Positions 17,448-26,559 of a DNA stretch of 64,000 nt are shown one piece after another. The notes below the pieces were generated by a model. That model did not search any database. It was given only the letters and a program-made list of their open reading frames with translations, and was not told the origin of the DNA. The first letter of the stretch is position 1; each line of letters begins with the position of its first letter. The position numbers and the translations under genes are program-made. Where the stretch lies: assembly GCA_020630875.1 (NCBI GenBank), contig JAHDIH010000010.1:1-64000 (forward strand). The letters run 5' to 3'. The stretch is from Deltaproteobacteria bacterium. GTDB taxonomy: Bacteria > Myxococcota_A > Polyangia > Haliangiales > Haliangiaceae.

Positions 17448-17957
17448 TTGTCCACCAGTGAACCACCAGAATTCTATCAGTACCACCGACGCCTAAAAAT
17501 ATTACTGGTGGGCTTTTGCTGTGCCGGAGGACTACTAATTGTTTCCTCGGTGGTCAGCTCACTATTCCGTTCGACTAGTGGGGAAAGCAACACTCCCCCA
17601 CCAAACCTCAAACAACTTCGTGAATGCGCGACAGACCTTGAACTGTTGTCCTCTGACATCGAGCGTACTGCCATGAAGGCAATCCAGAGCCCAAATGGAG
17701 TCACCGAATGGAAGAGTTTCAATAGCGGTTGGATGGACCGCTGGACGCAGATCGGCAGTCGATGTCACTTCTCAACCGGACTAGTCACCGAAAAGTCCAA
17801 AGCTCATGCTAGGCTCTCGGAAGCATACGATCAGTTACCTCAAATCAAACTCAGATACCAAGACATCGTCTTGCGTTTTGCAGACAGGCATCAGTCTGAA
17901 ATCCTGCGTATTCAGAGCGAATTAGAGCTAGCAACTTCGCAAATACCAAAGGAATAA
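17448..17957 (+). CDS. Single-TM protein of unknown function
   Basis: A 169-residue protein starting at a TTG. One membrane helix (LLVGFCCAGGLLIVSSVVSS, about residues 20-40) is followed by an acidic/polar domain with amphipathic helices, including a C-terminal helix (RIQSELELATSQIPKE). The stop is two bases before the helicase start. No strong ribosome-binding site precedes the TTG. Unrecognised. Confidence 0.65.
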   Translation: MSTSEPPEFYQYHRRLKILLVGFCCAGGLLIVSSVVSSLFRSTSGESNTPPPNLKQLRECATDLELLSSDIERTAMKAIQSPNGVTEWKSFNSGWMDRWTQIGSRCHFSTGLVTEKSKAHARLSEAYDQLPQIKLRYQDIVLRFADRHQSEILRIQSELELATSQIPKE

Positions 17958-17959
17958 CC

Positions 17960-19783
17960 TTGTCCGAACACGAAAATTCATTCGACAGCTTTAAACTAGA
18001 TCCTCGCATCCACTCGGCGCTCACCGCCATGGGATTTACCGCGCCAACAGACGTTCAAAGTGAGACCTACGCCATCGCAAGGGAGGGCAAGGATCTTATT
18101 GTACAATCTCATACTGGTTCGGGCAAGACCGCGGCTTTTGGGGTCCCTACAATACAACGTTTGTTAGACACCGATCAGACTGGCACTACCGTACTAATCC
18201 TCGCTCCCACTCGTGAATTGGCTAAGCAAGTCAACGTGGAACTTGAGCGAATCGTCGCAAACACCGATCTTACGACTCACGCCGTCTACGGCGGCGCGGC
18301 CATCGGACCGCAAATCAAAGCTCTGGAAGAAGGGGTCAACATTATTTCCGGAACTCCCGGCCGGGTGCTTGATCACATACGACGGAAAACATTGAAGGTA
18401 TCTGAACTTAAAGTTCTCATCCTCGACGAATGCGATGAAATGTTGTCCATGGGTTTTCAGGATGAGCTAGATGAGATATTCGCAAAGCTCCCTAAAGCCG
18501 GCCAACGTCAAACGTTGCTTTTTTCTGCAACGGTCCCTGCTGCCATCCGGCGAATCGCGACCACCGAGATGCAAGACCCAACGCAAATTTCAATGGGCGA
18601 AGGTTCCGTCGACGTAGCCGAGATCGAGCACCGCTACTACATTACCAACGGCGTACAAAAGCTCAAACAGCTTTGGGCCGTGCTGCTCCAAGAAAAACCA
18701 GAGCACACCATCATATTTTGCAATACACGAGATTCGGTCAACACCGTCTCCAAATACCTGCGGCGGCAAGGATTCGACGCTGCCGCTCTTTCCGGGGAAA
18801 TGAGTCAGAAAGACAGAGAAAAGTCCATGAGCCGAATGCGCAACAGAGAGCTGCAATACCTGGTAGCCACTGACGTTGCAGCGCGAGGCATTGACATCAA
18901 CGACCTTTCTCACGTCATCAACTACGAATTCCCGGACTCTCCTGAGAGTTACGTCCACCGTTCGGGGCGAACGGGGAGAGCAGGAAAAAAGGGAATATCC
19001 ATATCCTTTATCGGGCCACGAGAAATCGGTTCGTTTTACAAACTAAAAAAAATCTACGATATCATTCCAACAGAACACGAACTTCCGGACACCGACAAAC
19101 TCGAAAAAACCATCGCCACGGAGACACTGACTAAAGTAGTTGCATGGGCCAAGGCATGCACCCCCTCGCAAAATCATCAAGCTGCAGCAACGGAACTGCT
19201 TCAACACAAACGTGCACTTTCTGCGCTCACTGCCTTGCTTGCCAAAACTAACGTCGGAAAGAACCATTCGACAACCAGCGAGACCAAAAGCGAGACACTT
19301 GAACCTTCGGCTATCGTCGAGACGGTCATAAAGTGGTCAGGTAGTATCGTAGCCAAACCTTCTTTTAGAGATGTAGCGGCTCAACTAATGGCTGACAGTT
19401 CCAATGCACAAACGACAACAGCTGCACTACTTGCCCAAGCTGAAGCTACCGGCGTAACCACCGCGCAAGAATCGTCAGAGAGCAGACGTAAGCCGAAACC
19501 GAAAAGCAAGGAGCGCAGCGGAAAGTCCAAAAAGCATTCTGCTCCAGCACCGAACGGCCCAACCCGGCTATTCATCAATATCGGTAGCAGTACCGTTTCA
19601 GACCCGAAAGAAATTTTAGCGGCATTGTTTGGAGAAAACGTTCCTGACCCTGAACCGCGAGTATTGCTAAGAAAAACTCACAGCTACGTCAGGGTCTCCG
19701 CAGCCGCCGCATCAGCTCTGCTTAAACGAGAAGATATCAGCATTGGTGAGACGCAGATTAAAGTAGAAGTAGCAAAGCGCTGA
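17960..19783 (+). CDS. DEAD-box RNA helicase, DECD variant, with DbpA-type C-terminal domain
   Basis: A 607-residue ATP-dependent RNA helicase. It has the Q motif (FTAPTDVQSETYAI), Walker A (SHTGSGKTAAF), the motif PTRELA, Walker B reading DECD instead of DEAD, motif III SAT, and motif VI HRSGRTGRAG. A ~170-residue helical region and a Lys/Ser-rich linker lead to a C-terminal RRM-like fold (TRLFINIGSSTVSDPKEI to VEVAKR) of the DbpA/CsdA RNA-binding type. Such helicases act in ribosome assembly or RNA remodelling. A good AAAGGA precedes the TTG start. DECD is unusual among bacterial DEAD-box proteins. Confidence 0.92.
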   Translation: MSEHENSFDSFKLDPRIHSALTAMGFTAPTDVQSETYAIAREGKDLIVQSHTGSGKTAAFGVPTIQRLLDTDQTGTTVLILAPTRELAKQVNVELERIVANTDLTTHAVYGGAAIGPQIKALEEGVNIISGTPGRVLDHIRRKTLKVSELKVLILDECDEMLSMGFQDELDEIFAKLPKAGQRQTLLFSATVPAAIRRIATTEMQDPTQISMGEGSVDVAEIEHRYYITNGVQKLKQLWAVLLQEKPEHTIIFCNTRDSVNTVSKYLRRQGFDAAALSGEMSQKDREKSMSRMRNRELQYLVATDVAARGIDINDLSHVINYEFPDSPESYVHRSGRTGRAGKKGISISFIGPREIGSFYKLKKIYDIIPTEHELPDTDKLEKTIATETLTKVVAWAKACTPSQNHQAAATELLQHKRALSALTALLAKTNVGKNHSTTSETKSETLEPSAIVETVIKWSGSIVAKPSFRDVAAQLMADSSNAQTTTAALLAQAEATGVTTAQESSESRRKPKPKSKERSGKSKKHSAPAPNGPTRLFINIGSSTVSDPKEILAALFGENVPDPEPRVLLRKTHSYVRVSAAAASALLKREDISIGETQIKVEVAKR

Positions 19784-19794
19784 CTGGGGGCGAT

Positions 19795-21327
19795 CTACCG
19801 CTGAGTCGCAGGATTCTTCAGCTCTGGCAGGCCCACGGTGCCTGGATCCCACTCCGGCGCCTTACTCGACTTAGGTTTGGCAACCTTGGACTTGGCAGAC
19901 TTCGACTTCGCTGTTTTGACTTTACTACCCTTTTTCTTTGAATTTTTCACGGTTTGCTTGGCAGTAGACGAACTCGACGTAACTCGTTTACTTGCCGCCG
20001 AGGAGGAAGACGAAGCAATATTTACTTGAGGAACCTTAGACAGTACCTCGTTAAATGTAGTCTTTTCTTCTGGCGCAAACGTCACTGACTTATCCGAGTG
20101 CCCAGCCAGCGCCAGTGTGTAGTTTCTCCGTTCAGACGACTTTGCCAATTCTCCAGACCACGGAGTTACGCCCAACAGCTCTCCCTTGTCATCTGTCACC
20201 GAAGCACCAACCGGTGTTGAGTTGATCGTAATCTTAACCTTTTCCACGACAATTGCAGGCTGCTTGGTGGCCGAGGCTTCTTGCTTCGCCTCGGCCTTTC
20301 CATTGACAGCAAAGTAGCCGCCTACTGCTGCCGCGCAAACCAGCCCGCCCATCGCGAGGTAGAGCCACTTGCGACTTTTCGCCTGAACCGCCGCCCGCGC
20401 GCTGGTGAGCGACAAGCCCTGTTCCACTTCACGTATCACCTCGGCCATTTCTTGGATACTGCCGTAGCGATCGTTGCGCTCTTTAGCAAGAGACAACGAA
20501 AGTACCCTTCCTATTTCCATTGGCGCTCCAATGTCAGCCATCGTTTCCGCCGCAATGGGTTCTGGAACTTCAGTGAGGTGCTTGGTTAACACGCTCATAA
20601 AATTGTCAGCTGAAAATGGTGTTTTCCCAGCAATCATTTGATAAAGAATGCAGCCCATCGCGTAGATGTCGACTCGGTGATCTGGTTTTAGCCCTTTGGC
20701 TTGTTCCGGCGACATGTACTCGGGCGTACCAAAAAGCATTCCCGTTTTTGTTAGTTTGGGAGTACCAGGCGGGGAGTCAGCCTCGTCGGTAACTTTTGCA
20801 ATGCCAAAATCTAGTAGCTTCACGAAGTCGGCACTACCGCCCCGCTCGATGAGGTAGATATTCTCGGGCTTGAGATCGCGATGAATAATCCCCATGTCGT
20901 GCGCAGCTTGCAACGCAGAACAAACTTGCAAGAAAATTGCTTTGGTGCGCTGCCAACTTAGCCGTCGACCTGCTAATCGCTCTTCCTCAAGAAGCTCATG
21001 AAGGTCTTTGCCTTCTAATCGCTCCATCGTGAAAAAGGCCCATCCTTGCGGGGTCGTTCCGAAATCCGTGATGTCGATAACGTTTTGATGACGAATGCGA
21101 GAGGCGGCTCTCGCTTCTTGCAGAAAACGTCCTACCAGTTCAGGTTTACGAGAGTACTCGCCATGAAGCACCTTGAGAGCGACATCTTTTTGAAGCGTGG
21201 TGTGAGTTGCCAGGTAGACACTTCCCATTCCGCCTTCCCCAAGCTTTTGCTTGACGTGGTAGCGTTCCATCAAAGTGGTTCCGAGGAGCGGATCGCCGCC
21301 CTCTACGCCGTGTTCGTTGCCTGTCAC
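19795..21327 (-). CDS. Ser/Thr protein kinase with TM helix, PEGA-like domain and basic tail
   Basis: A 510-residue Hanks-type kinase. The kinase domain (about 20-295) has GEGGMGSVYLA, ALKVLH, HRDLKPENI, DFGIAKV and GTPEYMSPEQAKG. A membrane helix follows near residue 320 (LYLAMGGLVCAAAVGGYFAV), then a PEGA-like repeat (ITINSTPVGASVTDDKGELL, GVTPWSGEL). The last ~90 residues are Ser runs followed by Lys/Ser/Ala repeats and a short WDPGTVGLPEL tail. GTG start. It converges with the helicase (11-base gap) and diverges from the AgmX-like gene. Confidence 0.92.
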   Translation of the reverse strand: MTGNEHGVEGGDPLLGTTLMERYHVKQKLGEGGMGSVYLATHTTLQKDVALKVLHGEYSRKPELVGRFLQEARAASRIRHQNVIDITDFGTTPQGWAFFTMERLEGKDLHELLEEERLAGRRLSWQRTKAIFLQVCSALQAAHDMGIIHRDLKPENIYLIERGGSADFVKLLDFGIAKVTDEADSPPGTPKLTKTGMLFGTPEYMSPEQAKGLKPDHRVDIYAMGCILYQMIAGKTPFSADNFMSVLTKHLTEVPEPIAAETMADIGAPMEIGRVLSLSLAKERNDRYGSIQEMAEVIREVEQGLSLTSARAAVQAKSRKWLYLAMGGLVCAAAVGGYFAVNGKAEAKQEASATKQPAIVVEKVKITINSTPVGASVTDDKGELLGVTPWSGELAKSSERRNYTLALAGHSDKSVTFAPEEKTTFNEVLSKVPQVNIASSSSSAASKRVTSSSSTAKQTVKNSKKKGSKVKTAKSKSAKSKVAKPKSSKAPEWDPGTVGLPELKNPATQR

Positions 21328-21460
21328 CGCATAAATAATATCAGAAATCTCGCTGGTGGCAAAACGTGATATTCAACAGATAAGCGACTTTGACCTTGGT
21401 AGGAGCCTAGCACCAAATGTCTACATAGCGCCGCCTGACGTCGGTTGCTACACTAGTCGG

Positions 21461-21973
21461 ATGGGAAACAAGTTAAACCGGGAAGTCGATCTGCCAAAGT
21501 CATCCACAGGCTCTTTATGGAGTCTGAGCCTTACCTGCTCACTAGGAATGATGTTGACCATGTTCACTGCCCAGGCGCTGATGTCGGTTCCCGTGCCATC
21601 AAAGGTCAACGCCGCTTCAGTGCACGCTCGTGATTCTTACACGCCGCCAGCGAGTTCTGCCTACGTTCCCTACACAGAAGAAGCGAAAAACAGCGATGAG
21701 TTACCCAATCAACTGTCCAAAGAAGACATCAAATCGGTAATGCAACCAGTTGCCAGACGAGCGAAATTGGCCTGTGGCGACCTAGCCAAACCAAAAGAGA
21801 AGATAAAAATTTCTATCAAAGTAGCTTCACATGGTCGCGTGCTGAGCGCCAAAGAAAGAGTACCAGCCTCTGCGGCGACGGCTTGCGTGAAAAAAGTGAT
21901 CACGACATCCGCTGTTTTTAGGTCTACTCAAACCGGGCGCTCATTCACCTACCCGTTTGTTCTCTGGAAATAG
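21461..21973 (+). CDS. AgmX/PglI C-terminal-domain-like protein
   Basis: A 170-residue protein with an N-terminal membrane helix or uncleaved signal (LWSLSLTCSLGMMLTMFTAQ). Its C-terminal domain matches the pattern of the AgmX/PglI family: KSVMQPVARRAKLACGD, a beta strand KIKISIKVASHGRVLSAKE, a second Cys (TACVKKVI), and the closing FTYPFVL. In myxobacteria, AgmX/PglI proteins are linked to gliding and envelope complexes; isolated domains like this one are widespread and of unknown role. I start at the ATG of MGNKLNREVDL; an in-frame ATG about 100 bases upstream would lie in the divergent promoter region. Confidence 0.7.
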   Translation: MGNKLNREVDLPKSSTGSLWSLSLTCSLGMMLTMFTAQALMSVPVPSKVNAASVHARDSYTPPASSAYVPYTEEAKNSDELPNQLSKEDIKSVMQPVARRAKLACGDLAKPKEKIKISIKVASHGRVLSAKERVPASAATACVKKVITTSAVFRSTQTGRSFTYPFVLWK

Positions 21974-23242
21974 CTATCCTTCTCGAGCGGCTTCGAGCAG
22001 GTTTGCAAGTTGCTTAGACTCGACGATATTGTCCTCAATCGAACAGTAAGTCCAACGACCATAGCGACCAACGGAATGAATCCCCTGGCATGAAAGCTCG
22101 TCGCGTACGGTTGCACTAGTCCTTTCGCTCTCCATAGTCATGTGAACGTAGGCGGGATCAAGAACCACCGAATGCTGCGAAATGAGGCTTTGGGACGTAA
22201 CAATCCCCTCCCGTTTCAAACCAACCATGACGGAATCGAGATGCGACGGAACGTCCAAAGCCCCGACACCGCTTGGCAAACCGATCTCGACGTAAAGACT
22301 CATCCGATCGCCGCCGAGAATATTATCGTAAAACCCAACTCTGTAAAATGGCAGCGACTTATCTGGGAAGTACATCCAGTGAACGTCTTCCAACCCCTTG
22401 CTATCAAACCCAAGGTTAAAAACTAAAACTCGATTCCAACTATAACTGCCAACGTTTCGGCCGCACTGCTGCAAAAGGCTTGGCAGAGGCATCGTACTCA
22501 CCAGCTGACCGTAAGAAATTTGTCTTTTTTCGGTGCGAACCGACTTGGAAGATTCATCGATTGCAATGGCAGCCTCATCCAGCGCTACTTCTGTATTCTT
22601 AAGACCAGAAGCAAGACCGTTTACGAATGCAACCGCGCCGCCTTCAGGATAGATAAACTGGCTGTTGTAGCTTCGGTTATCGGGCCGCTGGGAGTTGGCC
22701 AAAGTCTCCGCAAAATTGGTAGAAGGAAAGAACCGCCCCATAGCTTCGGCATCGAGCAAATCTAAGTCGCACGCATAAAGTTTTTCGTTGTACGGAATCA
22801 GAAACAAGTCGCTGATCGAATCTCCTAGTTTGCCTCGAACCATCTCCTTGAAGGTGCGGTACTCTCGCTTTGGGTCGGCGTGGTAAAGATCGTGCAAACA
22901 GCGCAGGCAACTTTCCTTGCTCAACTGATGAACGTTTTTCTGGAACGGAAAATCGACATCCACCCCCTCTACGCGGATCAGCGCTCTTTTATTAACTCGA
23001 TGGATAACTTCCTCTGGCATTTTTGCTAACAGCCAACGCTCTATGTCTTGGTGGCGAAAGTGGAAAAAGTGCCCCGAATAGTCCCAAACGAAACCATCTT
23101 GCTTAACGGTGCGACAGTACCCGCCAAGACTGGCTTCCTTTTCAAGCAAAAGCACTGAAGCATCGCCAAGTTCTTCGATCCAGTTGGCAAAAGAGAGCCC
23201 CGTCACTCCTCCCCCAATCACGATGTAGTCGTAGTGGTCCAC
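21974..23242 (-). CDS. FAD-dependent oxidoreductase, amine-oxidase/UDP-galactopyranose-mutase-like
   Basis: A 422-residue flavoprotein. It has an N-terminal dinucleotide-binding fold (DYIVIGGGVTGLSFANWIEE), the flavin loop EASLGGYCRT, a substrate-domain motif FLIPYNEKLYACDLD, and a C-terminal FAD-contact region (GIHSVGRYGRWTYCSIEDNI). The pattern SGHFFHFRHQDIERWL and the IPYNEKL motif recall the amine-oxidase/protoporphyrinogen-oxidase-like enzymes that accompany nucleotide-sugar and polysaccharide genes. The true substrate is unknown. It starts two bases after the stop of the next gene, so the two form an operon. Confidence 0.8.
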   Translation of the reverse strand: MDHYDYIVIGGGVTGLSFANWIEELGDASVLLLEKEASLGGYCRTVKQDGFVWDYSGHFFHFRHQDIERWLLAKMPEEVIHRVNKRALIRVEGVDVDFPFQKNVHQLSKESCLRCLHDLYHADPKREYRTFKEMVRGKLGDSISDLFLIPYNEKLYACDLDLLDAEAMGRFFPSTNFAETLANSQRPDNRSYNSQFIYPEGGAVAFVNGLASGLKNTEVALDEAAIAIDESSKSVRTEKRQISYGQLVSTMPLPSLLQQCGRNVGSYSWNRVLVFNLGFDSKGLEDVHWMYFPDKSLPFYRVGFYDNILGGDRMSLYVEIGLPSGVGALDVPSHLDSVMVGLKREGIVTSQSLISQHSVVLDPAYVHMTMESERTSATVRDELSCQGIHSVGRYGRWTYCSIEDNIVESKQLANLLEAAREG

Positions 23243-23244
23243 GA

Positions 23245-24888
23245 TTACCCTTGTTTTTCGCGTTCGAAAATTCTGTTAATGATTGCGATTGCAGAAGCGT
23301 AGGTCGCATCGACCCCGAAAAACGACATACTTTTTGAAAGCAATTCCTGCCTACGTGAATAAGGTGTGTCGGACGCATAGTGGATCACTCCAACTTCCAA
23401 ATCGAGCAGCGAATTCAGTCTTACGATTTCATTCGTCGGATGGCGTTTGGGGCTTACCATCTCGTACAAAGCAGACAAATACGGCCCGGCTTCCATTTCG
23501 AGCACCGTATACCCCTCTTGGTAAAACACACTCATGTATTCGTGATTTTGCAGAAAGGCACTTCGAACGGTAACGGCTTTCTGGTGGTCGAGAACGCTGC
23601 CCTCACGTAAAATCAAACTGAGATCGTGCGCCTTGAACTGATTCTCGAAAACGTAGGTATTCTTAGAGTGCTCGTCGTACACCACCTCAGAGACCATGAC
23701 GTCCCCAACCCTTCCGTTGAGGGTCGCTGCTTTCCCCATGATGTAGATGCCTCGCAAATCGGCTCCAAGAGACATCTCTGCAAGATGATGATACGCTCCC
23801 ATTCCCAAGGGATAGTCGATATTGACGATGACGGACTTACTGTTTTTGAGTTCCTCTTTCGTAATCCCAAGCAATCTAGGGTCAAAAAGATCCGGATCTA
23901 GCGAAGAGAGTGCAATCACTTGAGCGTCGACATCGACACCTCCGACGCTTTGCACGGAAATGATGCCAACTTTTTTATCGTGCGCTTTTACTTGATCTGC
24001 CAGCTCTGATGACTGCGCCAAGAAAGATCGCAGCGCATAGTAATAGATGCTGCTTTCCATCGCCTGATCGCCTCTGGACTTTGCTAACTTCAACTCCTCT
24101 GCCAGCCCCTCCGGATCTTTTTCGAGTACAAAATCATCAAGCGTCTTTCTATTTTCTCTAACGTAGCCTCCCAACAAGTTAGGAAGAGAGTGAGAGTTAG
24201 AGGAAACAAAATAGACTTGAGCGTCATCTGGCAGCTCCGCCTCAATTGCGTTCCACCAATGGCGTGCGGTTCGTCTGTACTCACGGTGAGAGCCGTCCAA
24301 CAATCGAACGACCCTGTTGCTTCGGCGCTCGGTGATCGCTGCCAGTCCCGCGTCGATTCCTCCATCAAACGCACGAGTCAGCTTTTCAACGCCGTCGTCA
24401 CCTATTGATAGCGCTTTGCCTGGTGTTTTTCCTCCACTGCCATGAGAAAGCAGCAAGTTCATTTTGTTCCATTCGATTTGGTAGGCCGTGAGAATCGGAA
24501 TGATATCGTCGATGTCGCTCGCGCTTGTAATGTAGACCGCCAGTGTCTCTCCCCCATCCCATTTCATTAAGCGACGCCGTCCACGAGCACGAACGCGCTG
24601 ATAAGTAGTAACAGGAAACCCTGCCCGTTCGAATTGGTCGGTGCTTTGGCCTAACACCACTCGCGTGACCGAAATCATACAAGCGGGCAGCCGCGCTGCC
24701 GCATAAGCAAAAGCACCAAGATCAACCTTCTGAGAACGCGCGTCCACATGCAAACTACTGTTGCTGTACAAGTGCGTCTCTTCGAAAGAACGAACCCGGA
24801 CATCTCCGCTCGTTCTCAATAGCGAGTAATAAGTTCTGATGTAGAGATCAATCTCATCACTGGTTGTCTTTGGGGGGCGTCTATCCAT
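23245..24888 (-). CDS. Large uncharacterised protein, C-terminal half nucleoside-phosphorylase-like
   Basis: A 547-residue soluble protein without signal or membrane segments. The N-terminal ~270 residues are not recognised. The C-terminal half contains KKVGIISVQSVGG, SVIVNIDYPLGMGAYHHLAE and LRGIYIMGKAATLNGRVGDV. Near the end is a GYTVLEMEAGPYLSALYE segment, like the 'VEMEgaA' active-site signature of the purine nucleoside phosphorylase/MTA-SAH nucleosidase superfamily. I infer that fold with moderate confidence and do not assign an activity. The protein is co-transcribed with the flavoenzyme downstream and may act on the same metabolite. Confidence 0.75.
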   Translation of the reverse strand: MDRRPPKTTSDEIDLYIRTYYSLLRTSGDVRVRSFEETHLYSNSSLHVDARSQKVDLGAFAYAAARLPACMISVTRVVLGQSTDQFERAGFPVTTYQRVRARGRRRLMKWDGGETLAVYITSASDIDDIIPILTAYQIEWNKMNLLLSHGSGGKTPGKALSIGDDGVEKLTRAFDGGIDAGLAAITERRSNRVVRLLDGSHREYRRTARHWWNAIEAELPDDAQVYFVSSNSHSLPNLLGGYVRENRKTLDDFVLEKDPEGLAEELKLAKSRGDQAMESSIYYYALRSFLAQSSELADQVKAHDKKVGIISVQSVGGVDVDAQVIALSSLDPDLFDPRLLGITKEELKNSKSVIVNIDYPLGMGAYHHLAEMSLGADLRGIYIMGKAATLNGRVGDVMVSEVVYDEHSKNTYVFENQFKAHDLSLILREGSVLDHQKAVTVRSAFLQNHEYMSVFYQEGYTVLEMEAGPYLSALYEMVSPKRHPTNEIVRLNSLLDLEVGVIHYASDTPYSRRQELLSKSMSFFGVDATYASAIAIINRIFEREKQG

Positions 24889-25158
24889 TACGTTTCTCCA
24901 CTAATTCGCCACGCATCAACGTGACTTTCCTCACGCACGGATGGTTGAACGCAACCACATGAACTTTCCTTATCGGTATTCTCGACGAATTTACGAGGTT
25001 TAAGATGTATGGGGGCACCTCAATGGGCTGAAATCGCATACGCAACTATAGAGTACACTGAGACAGCAGACAACGTTTCGGCACCCCCACTTTCAATAAT
25101 TTCGTGCGCTTAGCTGAATCCTACTAGCAGTTTCGTCCAGCAGATGGTAGAAGAAGCC

Positions 25159-25377
25159 GTGAGTAAAGAAGAACTAGTTCAATTAGAAGGTGAGGTCATC
25201 CTCATCGCCAAGGGCGGAAACTTCCGTGTTCGTTGTGAAAACAACCACGAAGTTCTCGCAAAACTTGCGGGTCGCGTACGTCGTAATCGAATTCGAGTCG
25301 TTTTAGGCGACAAAGTTACTGTTGCGGTATCTCCGTACGACCCAAGCCGAGGATTTATAGTTTACCGACAACGCTAG
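25159..25377 (+). CDS. infA: Translation initiation factor IF-1
   Basis: A small OB-fold factor. MSKEELVQLEGEV, GNFRVRCENNHEVLAKLAG, RRNRIRVVLGDKVTV and SPYDPSRGFIVYR match IF-1 end to end. Starting at the GTG gives exactly 72 residues, the family's standard length. An ATG five codons upstream (25144) would add MVEEA and cannot be excluded. The gene stands outside the ribosomal-protein cluster; whether another infA exists is not visible here. A ~270-base upstream region separates it from the minus-strand genes. Confidence 0.93.
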   Translation: MSKEELVQLEGEVILIAKGGNFRVRCENNHEVLAKLAGRVRRNRIRVVLGDKVTVAVSPYDPSRGFIVYRQR

Positions 25378-25413
25378 TTGGCGCCGGGCGCCTCTGATGA
25401 TAAGGATCTGATT

Positions 25414-25947
25414 ATGGACTCAAATCTACTCAATCTCGTACTACAAACCGCTGGCCCGTCTATCATGCAACAACTTGGTAGCAAGGTCGGCTTGTCGCAA
25501 TCGCAAGCAAGCACCGCGGTTCAGTTTTTGATGCCAGTAGTAAGCAAAGCTATTGCCGGAAACTCTGTCTCACCAAACGGACTTAGCTCTCTTCTAGGGG
25601 CTCTCACTCAAGGAAACCATCAACAATACGTTGAAAACCCAGAAACGTTGGCGTCTGACGACACCATCGCTGACGGCAACGGAATCTTAGGACACATCTT
25701 TGGAAGTAAGCATACAAGCCGTGCCAAAGCGCAAGAAGTAGCTGACGAAACTGGTCTACCATTTGATGCTCTAAAAAAGGCTCTTCCCCTTGTCGCAAGT
25801 CTTGCCATGGGCGGACTATCGAAAGCCCAAGCTCAAAATCAAGCGCAGCCTCAAAGCCAAGACTTTGGTTCCCAAATAGGCAACCTTCTGGGTAGCGTTG
25901 CAGAGTCTGGTGCCCTCGGTAACATCCTTAGCTCCGTTCTAAAGTAA
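25414..25947 (+). CDS. DUF937-family protein
   Basis: A 177-residue protein rich in Gly, Ser, Gln and Leu. The order is MDSNLLNLVLQTAGPSIMQQ, LGSKVGLSQSQASTAVQFLM, LSSLLGAL, DDTIADGNGILGHIFGSKHT, and a Gln-rich C-terminal part with QIGNLLGS. These blocks are diagnostic for DUF937, a small helical family of unknown biochemical role found in many bacteria. AAGGA lies about 10 bases before the chosen ATG. A strong terminator follows. Confidence 0.85.
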   Translation: MDSNLLNLVLQTAGPSIMQQLGSKVGLSQSQASTAVQFLMPVVSKAIAGNSVSPNGLSSLLGALTQGNHQQYVENPETLASDDTIADGNGILGHIFGSKHTSRAKAQEVADETGLPFDALKKALPLVASLAMGGLSKAQAQNQAQPQSQDFGSQIGNLLGSVAESGALGNILSSVLK

Positions 25948-25966
25948 CTGCCATTGAATCAAACTG

Positions 25967-25995
25967 AAGGGACGCTACGTAGCGTCCCTTTTTTT
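25967..25995 (+). terminator. Rho-independent terminator
   Basis: A perfect 24-base palindrome (arm AAGGGACGCTAC, mirror GTAGCGTCCCTT) followed by a run of seven T. It lies 20 bases after the DUF937 stop and ends the infA-DUF937 unit. Confidence 0.92.
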
Positions 25996-26079
25996 GGTTC
26001 CTTTGCCCACGTTCTTCCTGCCAGTCGACTTCCAGGCAGAAGGACTTGTCTTCACTACGCTCTTCAATGGTAAAACAGA

Positions 26080-26559
26080 TTGGTGCTACGATTACTTTTC
26101 CTCGTTGGCGTTGTCACGTTCCTCACGCCAGCTCCAGCTAAAGCCGAACAAATGCATGCCACGATGTATGGCGGAGGCTTTTATGTAGCCAAGCAAACAC
26201 CGACCAGAGTCTCAAAAGTGTCCCCGCATACTTCCGCCGAATGGGGACTGAGCCTTACGAGCCGTTCAACGGTAAAGTTTCGAAGTGACTTTTACAGAAT
26301 CGATGGCATCAATATGAACCTGGTCCTACTTGCGGAACAGCAAGTGCTTCCTTTTTTAAGCGTTTTCCTGGGCTCTGGAATCTCTGTCGGAGAAGCTTCT
26401 GGCCCCGGCGGAATATTGACAACCGGCGTAGTTCCATTCATTGAGTTTTCGTCTCACTGGTCGTTACGACTTGAACTAGCGGTAGCCGCTGCTTTGAGAA
26501 ATGACTTTGGAGGTACGGGAGTGCGTATGCAAGCGGGGCTAGGATATTCGTGGAACTGA
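26080..26559 (+). CDS. Outer-membrane beta-barrel-like protein
   Basis: A 159-residue protein. A signal peptide (LFLVGVVTFLTPAPAKAEQM) is followed by beta-rich sequence with alternating hydrophobic and glycine residues (ATMYGGGFYV, LSVFLGSGISVGEA, MQAGLGYSWN), typical of a small outer-membrane barrel. There is no ATG in frame: the TTG at 26080 or the GTG at 26083 starts it, the in-frame stop upstream being at 26071. The 3' end overlaps the next gene by 10 bases. Confidence 0.65.
   Translation: MVLRLLFLVGVVTFLTPAPAKAEQMHATMYGGGFYVAKQTPTRVSKVSPHTSAEWGLSLTSRSTVKFRSDFYRIDGINMNLVLLAEQQVLPFLSVFLGSGISVGEASGPGGILTTGVVPFIEFSSHWSLRLELAVAAALRNDFGGTGVRMQAGLGYSWN

Noticed and set aside
21461-21973. AgmX/PglI-like gene as evidence of a gliding motility locus
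   Set aside because: It stands alone; no other agl/glt-type gene is present in the window.
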